DNA of 64,000 nt, from NCBI RefSeq assembly GCF_021347895.1, contig NC_067113.1, forward strand, positions 40,835,474-40,899,473, written 5' to 3'. Under the pieces are notes generated by a model that was given only the letters and a program-made list of their open reading frames with translations, made no database searches and had not been told where the DNA came from. A program made the translations under genes and the position numbers. Shown here piece by piece: positions 22,066 to 31,983 of the stretch (its first letter is position 1; each line of letters begins with the position of its first letter). The stretch is from Acanthochromis polyacanthus. Taxonomy: Eukaryota; Chordata; Actinopteri; Pomacentridae.

Positions 22066-23732
22066 CTTCTCACTTCTTACCTTTTGTTGTCTGTCAGACC
22101 TCTTGATTCGAAAGCCTTTTGTTTTTGATGTTTCACCCTCCGTTACTGATTAGGAAACGTATGCAAATTAACCACTACTCTCTGACCATCCCCATAAACT
22201 GTGAACTCTGCAAATGTTCTTGGTCGGATCACCATCACAGACTCATTATCTACCAATAAACACCCCACTACAGCAAACTTGGAAGAACTAAGAGTGAAAT
22301 GTCTTCAACCACTGCCACCCAGTTCCCTCCGTCTTCATCCAATCAAACCTGGAGAATAAATCTACAGCCAACCTCACAGTTAAGCTGGAATTTATTGTGA
22401 ACAGTTCGCCTCGAGTCGGTACCTCTCGCATCTTTGTGATCTCTGTAGCTTCGGTTAGCAACTGTTGACTTAGTGTAAAAGGCACTCATTGTCTCTTGCT
22501 GGTATGTGTTTTGAGGCACTCGTTTAGTTTCTTCTTTTAGCTGCGGGTGATGCTATTGTGTTTAAGTTTGGCTACAGAGTTCAGTTGTTTTGGATGGTTT
22601 CATGTAGCTGTGTTAGCCTTCCTATTTCCTTAGTGGTAGTATGACTGCTTTATTTTTTTTGTTAAATTTGCTTTACCCAACCAGTAGCGTCTGGTTTGTT
22701 GTCACATGCCGTGGACCCTAGAGAGCTGCGTCGTAATAAGCACATACAGACCAACATTACCATTTATTCGTCTCCACCAGACGCATCACAAATTTACCAG
22801 TAAAACCTTTTCTACTAGAAACAGGGTTGATGAGGAACCAGACTCTGTGGAAAAAAGACAAACCGTCGCAGCTGTGCAACGGCTAACAAGCTCTGTACAG
22901 CTCAGAGGAACTGCAAAGTTTGGTGTAAACTTTTTAAATGAGAACACTGTGATTTGATCCATTGTGACTACAAAAATAATTGCAGGGGCAGCTTCAAAGC
23001 TTTTTAAATATACATGAGAAGCATTATGCAGAAAATGTCCAATAACTTTGCTAATTAAATGAACTGGATTAAATTCGCTTTAGCTTAACTGGTCATACAC
23101 GAGTTTTGTTTTTTTTTATTATTATTCAGGCACAGCAAGAGAATCTGCTTTAGTGGCAGAAATGTCACTTTTAACGTTGCTACCAGCCAGAACAATTAGC
23201 TGCTAAGTCGCACTTTAATCAAAACTTTGGACCCTGGTGTGATGGGATTGTTTTCATTACTTTGTGACATTTGAAAGAAATGCCAAAAATAAACCCAACT
23301 GACATTATTGAGTAATGAAAACAATCATTAGTTGCAGCACTCCTGCATTGTGAACACTGAACATTACTATTTGGACTGATTCTTTCTCTGAAGAATTCAT
23401 TTCTGTTTTGTGCAACAATGTGGATCGTCTTGTAAAACGAGGGTGTTACAGTACGATACAAAGTTAGCTTTGTCAAAAGCTGGGAAATCAAATCTGGATT
23501 GGAGCACCTCATCTAATTTCAGTTAAATACTTACACTAAAGAGCTCTTACAGTCAACTCCAGGAGAGTAAACAACAACAACAGTATTTCCACTGGCGGTT
23601 GGATAAGGAAGACAGAAAAATCAGCAACGATAACTCGACCACTCATATTTGTGCTCAGCATTTCCAATCCCATGTTTTGTTTTGTTGCGCACATATGCCA
23701 CGGCTAATACAAACAGTTTCTACAAGGATCCT
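22066..23732. other. Non-coding block, no gene recognised
   Basis: AT-rich with scattered short frames (22706-22957, 23219-23512) that show no domain. 22160-22900 is complex sequence that could be an unrecognised repeat, but I see no terminal structure. Confidence 0.35.
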
Positions 23733-24250
23733 TTTCTCTCAAATATTGGAGTGGGCAGCTCATGCAGGCCAGTTTTGGATGTTGTTTGACAGGCACATAA
23801 GTATTGGCAGAGCTGCTGTGGTTTGGCAGGATAACAGGCAACATATCGCTGGTCTGTATCAGGATGCGATGCTCTCACTGGCACAGATTTACTTTGGAAA
23901 TGCGGGACGGACTTGACCAACATGTCGGCGCAACCTACGTAAGTCACAGAGACAAAGAAGAGACAGGTAAGATGCCACTAGAGGTCCCTGTGTTGTGTGT
24001 GAAGCGCTGTGGAGAGCTCATTTCTCTCAAGCAGACCCCGGGGAGAGGGAGTGGATGGAGGAGATGTGAGGACAGGGCCACTCTCTGCTGTCCTTGTTTC
24101 TCTGTCAAACGTGAGCTGAGCGGCTAATGCCAGCAAAACCAAGACTTCCTTGAAGGTTTTTAAAATGCTGGGAGGCGGCAGAAAGTCAAACGGCTCTGTG
24201 AAGAACAGCTAGAGGGGGTTTGCTGATTATTTCAGCCTGGCTTCCTGTTC
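23733..24250 (+). repeat. Duplicated low-copy segment, copy 1 (pair with 40999-41485)
   Basis: Matches 40999-41485 in the same orientation: AATATTGGAG(T/G)(G)GGCAGC at the start, GCAGAGC(T/C)GC(T/C)GTGG, CA(A/C)CATATC(G/A)CTGGTCTGTAT, GACCAACATGTC(G/C), CACTAGAGGTC(C/T)CTGTGT, then the 96-bp core 24012-24107, then ACGTGAGCTGAGC, and later AAAGTCAAACGGCTC. It has no TIR, tRNA head, poly-A or target duplication. No frame is conserved between the copies with confidence. CAGGTAAG at about 23964 looks like a splice donor but is CAGGTAGG in the other copy. Confidence 0.8.
24012..24107 (+). other. 96-bp perfectly shared core of the duplicated segment
   Basis: By direct comparison every base of 24012-24107 equals 41257-41352 (beginning GAGAGCTCATTTCTCTCAAG, ending CTTGTTTCTCTGTCA). 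Flanking sequence on both sides of the core is visibly diverged and contains insertions or deletions. Candidate constrained non-coding element or gene-conversion tract. Confidence 0.8.
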
Positions 24251-27216
24251 AAAGCGCAACATTTCCACCCTAAAAAAAAAGCAATAAAATCAACTGAACA
24301 ATGCCAACTGAATGTAAATGTCAAAAAATGTGATACGATATCGATCTCCCTTATTAAAAAACATCAGTGAAGGTGATACAGATAAAAAGAAGTGAAGGAA
24401 TAGACAAAAAAAAACCCTTCCTTTGAAATGATTGAGTTATTGATTGTGAGAGAATCTAAAATATTGTGGCAGAAAGAGGTCCATGAAACTTTTCAATCTG
24501 AGAATCAAAGGCAGAAATGTGTAAACGTGCCAGAAAATAAAAGCATGAATTGCATTCTGTGTTGGAGCGCTTGATGAAAAGCGTGGAGCCGTTGTGATCT
24601 TGGACTCATGACCATGCATGATGCAGCGAGGCATCTGTGCCAGCAATCACGTCAAACAGTGTAGCTCTCCGTTTCATCTGCATTGTATTACATAATGACA
24701 GAGCCGGGCGGTTATGCAATCTCTGCTACTGTGGGGCGAGCCTGGTTTTTAATTGGAGACTGAATTAAGGACCATCCCCATAATAAACAGGCTCAGCTCA
24801 AATGAAAGCAGAGCAGGGCTGAATAACTTCTAATCAAATGGGGTAACTTTTACTGCATAAATTAGGGTGAATTTGTAAGATGTTGCCTGTGGATGAGTTT
24901 CAGCTAAGCTACAGTCCTGAGGCATGCTGGATTCAGACTATCAGGTGCACATAATGGACTGCTTCAATCTCAGAATTGATCTGAAAACTTCAGATCAAAG
25001 TGGAAGTGTCCCGAAAATCATGATATCCTTGAGTTTGTTTGCTTTCCCTCTAAGCTTTTCTCCTCTGTTTGCACAACAGTTTGGTGCGGTGAAAAGAAAA
25101 GTCTTGTTTTCTCTGTTTTAGATTGCTATCAAGCAAAAGGCTGACGAGCGCACTGGACATCAAGGTCGTGTTTGGTTTCCAGGATTCTCCGCAGCAAGAA
25201 AACAGATTTTGTGATTGTTGAGGGCGAGAACGAGCAGCAACGTTTACCATCACTTCTGTTCTTGAGGATGGAAGAGTTTGGTAAACCCGATTTGTACACT
25301 GCCTGTCTGAAGGAAAATATCCCAACCTGTCTCTTTTTTTAATTGCGATTTAGATCAAGATTATTTACTATGAATTGAACAACTGGTGGTTTGTGGTTTA
25401 CTTGGATTAAAAAAGATAAGATTCTGCCAAGGACATCCTAAACAGTCTGATTGGGAGGTACTGAAAACTCACCAGTAGTCAAAACAACATGTCAGATATC
25501 ACCATATATGTATTAGTTATGACAGTAGTTGGTGCATCCCAAAGGTTGTACTCTGTCAAATATCAATTTCAGTGTAAAATGATGAATTACTCAGTCATTG
25601 CTTCATGTCTCTGTCACTAGTGCCACTATTATAAATGGATTTATGATTTTATAATTTGTCATATCAGAGATGAAGATGAATGATTACAGTCTCTTCTGTA
25701 ATGAGACATCCAATTCAGACGTTATTAGCCCATTAAATAGCCATTATCATTGCACGTCTTTCCCATATATGTGGGCCAGGACACATCATCATCCACTCTG
25801 CTCGCTGATACACAGAGTGGAACCACAGGTGACCTTTTGCAGTTGTGTCAATAGGTGTCTATAAAATCTATGGAGGAGGTGTCACCCTGGAAATTTACTA
25901 AACAGATATTGGTAATGTGGTGAACTTAGCAACAGGGCATATTTGAATCCAAATCCTTTTGTAAAACTATCCAAGTAGTTTTGGTAGCTAAATTTAACCA
26001 AACAGTGACTGGAAAACAGCATAACAAAATGAAACCTGAGCCAGAAAATACCACTATAGTAATAATCAGGAGTAACAATGTTTAATTGTTGTTGGACTGG
26101 TTCTGTGTTGGTGCAAAGAACTCTGGGAATGATAATGCTCAAATCCAAAATGCTAAACGAGTATGTTTGATTGTTGTGTTTGCATTTTGATTGTTGTGGA
26201 AGGCAGTTTTTGGTGAGGGTTTAGCTAGTAAGAGTTCACCAAGACGGAGATTTCTGTAGCAGTTGATGGATTCTGGCCAGCGTTACTGTGCAGAATACAA
26301 GTGAAAATCCACTGGGACAGCATTTCTGCAGCTGTGTGGCCAATATAACTGAGTTGATTATACAATGAACTCAAGTGTCTGCAGTTACAAATGGCTTAGT
26401 CAACACATGGAGAAATGTCCACTGGGCTACAATCATTTTAACAAGGTTGCAAGGTTGGTGAAGAAAATGTACTACAATTTGGTCCGAGACAGGACTCAGA
26501 TTCAACTCTTTAGAGTGCGTTGATTTATTTTGTATGTGGAAAATCACAGCTAATACGCCACTGAGTAGGGTGATAATGGAGAAGGTGAAGGAGCTCCCTA
26601 CGATGAGCTATAATAGCCCTTATTAAATCATACGATAACGTTTTCAGCAGGTGAATGAGAAATGTAAATGGAACGTAGTCTTCCATACATCCCTTTCTGA
26701 AGCGCTTTTCTCATTAATTGAACAAGACCAGTTACAGATAGCGCTGAAGATTCTGCAGTATTCAGTCTATTCTACCGCACGTGTGGGTTTCTACACCCGT
26801 CATATCCACCTGTCTGCAGTCGTTTTTAGTTTGCGTTTGAGCGTGTGCCAATCAGTGTGTAATGCCTGAGAGTGCTGCAAAGTCTTCAAGTGTTTAAAAT
26901 AATGTGTGTGTGAGAGAGAGACAAACACTGAAAGTGTGTGTGGGCTCATCAAAGAACAGCAGCCGGTTGAATCAACTCACGGGAGTCGTGAAGAGCGGCA
27001 TATATTCATCATTAGCTTCTAGTCGGGAACAGACACACAACTACACACAATGCCTGCACCCCCACCATCCTGCAAACACTGTCATCAGAGAGACCTTCTC
27101 TGAGCGCTAATCATTACAGACCCTTTAGAGCCATCTTCTGTCAGCCAGACATCCACATCACTATGGCAATGGCCTAAATTCCTCCTCAGTGAGAGTAGAT
27201 GTACGGACATGTGACG
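24251..27216. other. Non-coding block; possible conserved element at 24620-24870
   Basis: No gene recognised. 24620-24870 is complex with homeobox-like AT words (TTTTTAATTGGAG, CTGAATTAAGG, CATAATAAAC), typical of vertebrate enhancers by texture only. The opposed frames 24924-25325 overlap on both strands and are unsupported. Confidence 0.4.
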
Positions 27217-27345
27217 TGTAGAATAGAGTAGAATAGAACAGATCTTTATTGTCACTGTTACAGAAAACAATGAAAAATGGTTTGGTGCTCTCCGAATAGC
27301 AGCGTTAGAAATAAACTATATGACAACCTACAAAAATACAACATA

Positions 27346-28003
27346 CGAAGGGTGATTGATAAGTTCTGAGCCTGACCAGGAAAAGACACTTTGTTAATGA
27401 AAACCTTTTGTTCTCTGAGAGAGCAACATGTCAGAAGAGTTTGAGTTCAATGCGTGTATGATACCAGAGTAAAGTAGAGTGAGGTCGGTCATTCAAGCAA
27501 AATGGACCGAATTGGTGACCGTGCTGTGATCCATCAGTTGACCATCAATGGGCAATATTATGCTCCCCTGGTACGTCATCTGAGGGAGAAAATTAAAGAA
27601 AAGCGCCGTGGAATGCTCAGACGTGGTGTCCTGTTCCACCAGGACGATGCTCCGGTTCACAAGTCAGTTGTCGCCATGGCTGCCATTCACGAATGTGGCT
27701 TTGAACTCGTGCAGCATCCACCTTATTCCCCAGATTTGGCTCCGTCTGACTTTCATCTTTTCCCAAACATTAAACGGCACCTTGCTGGGATCCGCTACGC
27801 CACAAATGACGTCATAGCGGCGGTAAACGACTTCCTACAGGAGCAGGACAAGACCTTCTATGAGATCGGGATCAAGGCACTACAGAGACGCTGGAAGAAA
27901 TGTGTGGACTTGCAAGGGGGTTATGTTGAGAAATAAAGCATTGTTTAAATTTACTTTTACTTTTTTCTTCAGGTCAGGCTCAAAACTTATCAATCACCCC
28001 TCG
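27346..28003 (+). mobile_element. Mariner element, internally deleted, both TIRs present
   Basis: TA duplications at 27344-27345 and 28004-28005. Left TIR CGAAGGGTGATTGATAAGTT and right TIR (minus strand) CGAGGGGTGATTGATAAGTT agree at 19 of 20 bases and both continue into CTGAGCCTGACC-like sequence. The 658-bp length is about half of a full-length mariner (about 1.3 kb): the N-terminal half of the transposase gene is gone. It sits inside the LINE-like tail. Confidence 0.92.
27502..27936 (+). pseudogene. C-terminal half of a mariner transposase, frame intact
   Basis: 144 residues, uninterrupted. It carries FHQDDAPVHKS (around residues 45-55), with the second catalytic Asp, and PPYSPDLAPSDFHLFP (about residues 72-87), with the third Asp, at the spacing expected of the mariner DDE/D domain. 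The C-terminus KCVDLQGGYVEK matches the family's end. The helix-turn-helix DNA-binding domain and the first catalytic Asp (the GDE.W region) are missing, so the product could not catalyse transposition. The start at 27502 may be fortuitous: it lies at the deletion junction. Whether it is expressed cannot be judged. Confidence 0.88.
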
Positions 28004-28210
28004 TAAGAGCAAATACACAGTATGGAAATGGTTTGTGGCTAGAGACCTGCTCTACACATGATTTTTGCACATAATGTGAATTGCACTGACATAAATATTG
28101 CACTTGTAGGTATGTGATATTGTCACTCAGTGGGGAGGGAGCAGACGTTTGGCAGCTTGGGGATAAAAGCTGTTTTTGAGTCTGTTGGTTTTGACTCTAA
28201 GTGTAGGTCT

Positions 28211-30184
28211 AAGTGTCTAAGTGTGTAGTTAGTTCTTCTCTTTGTGACCGTCCACCATTCCAAAGAAGTATACTTTAAGTTATTTGACTCTTAAATGACA
28301 AGTTTTATTCAGCTATGAAAGCATTATTGTGTGTGCAAATGATATTAAATCAAGCATACAGAGTGTCTTTGGTTTTGATTCATGCTTTTCACATCATCAA
28401 CTTTCTCTGGAAGGGGTTTTTCGGTTAAAAATCTTTTTTTTCTAATTATGCAGGAAACGGAGTGCTTTTTTTCATCGTGATGATTAGAGAAGTCTTTGAA
28501 GATTGTGAGAACACCCTCACCAGTAGGCGACCTTCCATGTTTCTGAAAGAACAGAAGCTCATCCTCTGATTTGAATGCGATAGCGGCAGATGAGTGGCAC
28601 AAACTGGGGGCTACGCACACTTCCAGCTGTGCTCCCGAACGGAAACGCAGGTTATTGCGAGCATTTAAACAAGCTGCTAATGCTGTTGTTTCTCCGGAGA
28701 GAAACAGCGTCAGCCCATTATTGTTTGCTGCGCGAGTTCATACTCATTATGTATCGTGTGTATTGTCTTGTTTAGTTAACAATGCAGCTTCTACTGCTGC
28801 TTTGAACCTGTGATCCCATTAAACAAACACAAGAAACAACAGCATCTCTGACACTCCATGGCTAGGCTGCCTGCGCGCGTTATTAAAACTGATTGCGACT
28901 GCAGTGCGCTTAGATATTATGCACATTTTAAGCGTGCCTTGGAGGGGTATTTACAATTTCAATGCGCATTCCTCAGCAGTGAAAATGCCACTTGTTGTCT
29001 AATTAGTTTACCTTCAGAAATATTTACAAGAAAGCTCTAAAAGGTTGATCTAAAAGCTCTCTGACACAAAGCAGACTGAGGACAGTGTCACTGCGCTGGG
29101 CTTTTATCAGTCTGAAAAGAGGAGAACGTGCACAGGTTAAATATCATCTCGGGGTCAAAACAAAGGTGTGGAAATTTGCTACGTTCAGCTAAACCTATTC
29201 AACTGGTTTGGTGGAAAATTCAGGAGAAATACCCAAAAACACGTAGAAGAAATGTTCCCAAACCGCCATATGACAGTATGACGAGCTCTTCTTTATTGGA
29301 GGCATTTTTCCAACACGTGGCACCGGTCTCCTGATTTAGTTTGAAGTTCAGAGAGTCCGCTTTTTGATTGAGATAACATCTTTACCTCGGCATCTGGGAC
29401 TTAACGGTAGAATGTGCAATTACCTCTTCTGAGGCCGAGGAGACTTTCCATGACATTTAGGCTAATTTTAAAAATCACACAGAAGCGGTGGAGGTTCAGA
29501 GCCAGACATACGGACCAATGTGAGGTGTGCGGAAGCCGGCTTGACACATGATTTATTTTTATATGGACAAGATGTGCTCCTTCACTGTAAGCTGGGCAAT
29601 GGCTCGATAAATCCTAAGACAAGAGTAGGAAGTGGGTCAAGAAAAACGCATTACTCTCTGACTAAAAAGCAAAATATCCCATTGTACTGAGATGTTTTTC
29701 AATCAGGTAAGCAAAAATGACACGAAAAAATGCAGTCGCTCCAAAGACCAAGAGCTAGAAAACTAGAATGTCTTTAAAATATGTGCCTTTTTGTTTCCTC
29801 TTACACTCCTTTCCTTTTTTTTCTGTTGTATTCATCACTTAGTCTCATAAAAGCCCTTCCAAGGATAGGTGTTGCAAATTAACTAGCACTATTATACGTA
29901 CATGGAATAGCTTTAAACAGAGGTGCTTATGCCCTTGTACAATATTACTTAAATGTAAAATGATTCCAAATTCTATCACTTAAAGTAATTGCATTGCCTC
30001 TAAGTAGAATCATAGACCATTTGCTCTAATGTAAGATTAAAACCAGTTTATGCTTTCTAGATTAAAAATCCAGGTCGTAGAAAAAGGAAAAACTTCTATT
30101 CTATTACTGAGATTCCAATCTTTGATTTTTTTTTTATTTTTTACGTCACATATCCACCTATATTTTTGATGGCAGACTTGATGA
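28211..30184. other. Non-coding block; possible conserved element at 28560-29040
   Basis: No gene recognised. 28560-29040 is complex, relatively GC-balanced, contains TTATTAAAACTGATTGCGAC and GTCTAATTAGTTTACC and no repeat signature. Several short frames occur but none shows a domain. Confidence 0.4.
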
Positions 30185-31110
30185 TTGGAGGTGTTGTGTT
30201 GCTCTGCCCGTCTCTTTAAAACACCCCAAACATATATTCTGTTGGCCTGAAGTCATCCGACACACTTGGCCAGACTAAATCTTACCCTTTTTTTGTCTTT
30301 AGGAACTCTTGTGTAGTTCTGGATCGTTATCATGATTGGATATTCTTCTTCTGCCAAGATTCAGCACACTGGGAGTCATCTTGTCAGCAGTGTTTTCTCA
30401 CATCCACAGATAGAAATGCACAAATGTCATCCCCTCCAACATCTTTTGCACTATGCAGCTCCATATCGTCACACTCCCAGCTCAGTGCTTCACTGTTGGG
30501 CCTCTGCATTCACTGTGGTAGTCCTGATGAGTTTCACGACAAACATGCTGGATCCCTCCTGAGAAAAGCTCATTTATCTTGGTTTCATTCAACCAAAGAA
30601 TGTGCTCCCGATATTTATCAGGCTTCTTTTCATGTTTTTAGTGAAGTTAATCTTGCAGTTTTCTACTGAATGAATAACAAGCATGTTTCCTTGTATGATG
30701 ACCATAGCAGTTACTGTTATGAAATGCCCCTCACACAGTCTAAACTGTCACAGAAACCCTTATTTCCACTGACGACCCCTTCGTCAAGTCTGAAGCACTT
30801 TCCTTTGGTTTTTGGAGCTTGATACTGTACTGTCTGTGGTGTCATTCTGCAGCTCTGATTAGTCAAACTATGGCTCTTTCTATACCTTGTGATTACCAAT
30901 TCATTTTTAGGTCTCCATTCTTCCTGTATCCTTTGCCATCTTTGTGAAGCATTTCAATCAGATTTTTCAATTTCTCTGGAAATTCTTTCCACGTGAAGCC
31001 GTGATGCTGGCATGCAGATAGACTAAACAGTAATTTCAAGAATGAACAAGTTGTGGGGCCATAGGTAATTTTAGAATCATGTTCATGCAATTAAAACAAA
31101 CTGGAAATCA
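30185..31110 (-). mobile_element. Tc1-like transposon remnant
   Basis: On the minus strand 30960-30895 reads as MLHKDGKGYRKNGDLKMNW, which fits the helix-turn-helix entry of Tc1-type transposases. The segment 30625-30545 reads through TTCTTTGGTTGAATGAAACC on the minus strand, which fits the ILW(S/N)ETKI.LF catalytic region. Many frameshifts and stops separate these pieces. TIRs are not recognisable with certainty, so both limits are approximate. Confidence 0.65.
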
Positions 31111-31151
31111 CAGGTGGACTTAATTAACTTGTATGTCAGTGATCACAGGTA

Positions 31152-31981
31152 TGAAGAGGGTCCTTGACTTACGCTGGAGTTCCGTTCCTACAGATTGATC
31201 AGTTCTTCATAAAAGTCATGAATACCAACGGCTTTCATTCAAGTATGAATCATTCTACAAGAAGATAAAAGAACATGTTGCACTGTTTTTAATACTTCAT
31301 CTAATAATGTCGATGCTTGTCAGTGTTTCTCCCTGTTCTTAGCGATTTATTAAATCTAATGTCACTTCCATGGTGTGTTGCACTCAAGGCATAATTATCT
31401 ATGTACTTTTAGTTTGAAAAAGCCTTTATTGTGAAGTTGTCTGTTGACAGCTGTCACTTCCTGTCTGCTATTTTGATGTGTAGCTTTACACACATACGTG
31501 CTTTTCTGGATGCACGGCTCTCTACTTTGTAAACGCTACAGAGGCAACGTCATAAATAATTAGCTTCATTAATGGACTTACTGGTTAAGTAAAAAGGATT
31601 TATTTACATGTATTTATGTTGTTTTGTTCTGTTTTTGTTGCAGTTTTCACTGTTTGTAATGTGTATCAGGAGCCACAGTAAAGAAGTCAAGTTTGCTACG
31701 ATTCATTTTGCAAGCACGAGTTTAACTAGTTAGATGGAGATGGCTTAACTTTTCTTGGAAGCATCAGAAGAGTCAGACTTACACTTGGGAGCCATAATGG
31801 AGGGGAAAAAGTTAGCGAATGTAGCACAATAAAAAGGTGGAGTACAACTGACTAATGTAAACAAAGCCGTCTGACAGGGCCGCATTACGATGTATCCGTC
31901 CACACCACTCGCTAACTAGTTCCACATAAGCAGTTCCAATGTGTCCGAAGGTCGAGGACGTCGTAAATCAAGGACCCCCTG
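31152..31981 (-). mobile_element. Tigger/pogo-like element, copy 1
   Basis: Right end GGACCCCCTG followed by TA (31982-31983); left end decayed (TA at 31150, then GAAGAGGGTCCTTGACTTACG). Shares, in order, CTGGAGTTCCGTTCCTACAG, AATCTAATGTCACTTCCATG, GATGCACGGCTCTCTACT, AAAAAGGATTTATTTACATG and CTAACTAGTTCCACATAA with copies at 45811, 50313 and 60648. The transposase sense is the minus strand. Confidence 0.8.
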
Positions 31982-31983
31982 TA

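Larger units (their letters stand above)
27218..28200 (-). mobile_element. LINE-like tail (minus strand), interrupted by a mariner
   Basis: Starts GTAGAATAGAGTAGAATAGA followed by CAGATCTTTATTGTCACTGT, then TGGTTTGGTGCTCTCCGAAT. After the mariner it continues with ATGATTTTTGCACATAATG, TGCACTTGTAGGTATGTGA and GGGATAAAAGCTGTTTTTGA. This is the reverse complement of a fish non-LTR 3' region whose tail is a (TCTAT)n run. No coding part is visible. Confidence 0.6.

Noticed and set aside
23804..24127. 107-codon frame over the duplicated segment, with CAGGTAAG inside
   Set aside because: The frame is not maintained in the second copy and the donor-like site is changed there, so DNA-level conservation of the core is the better description.
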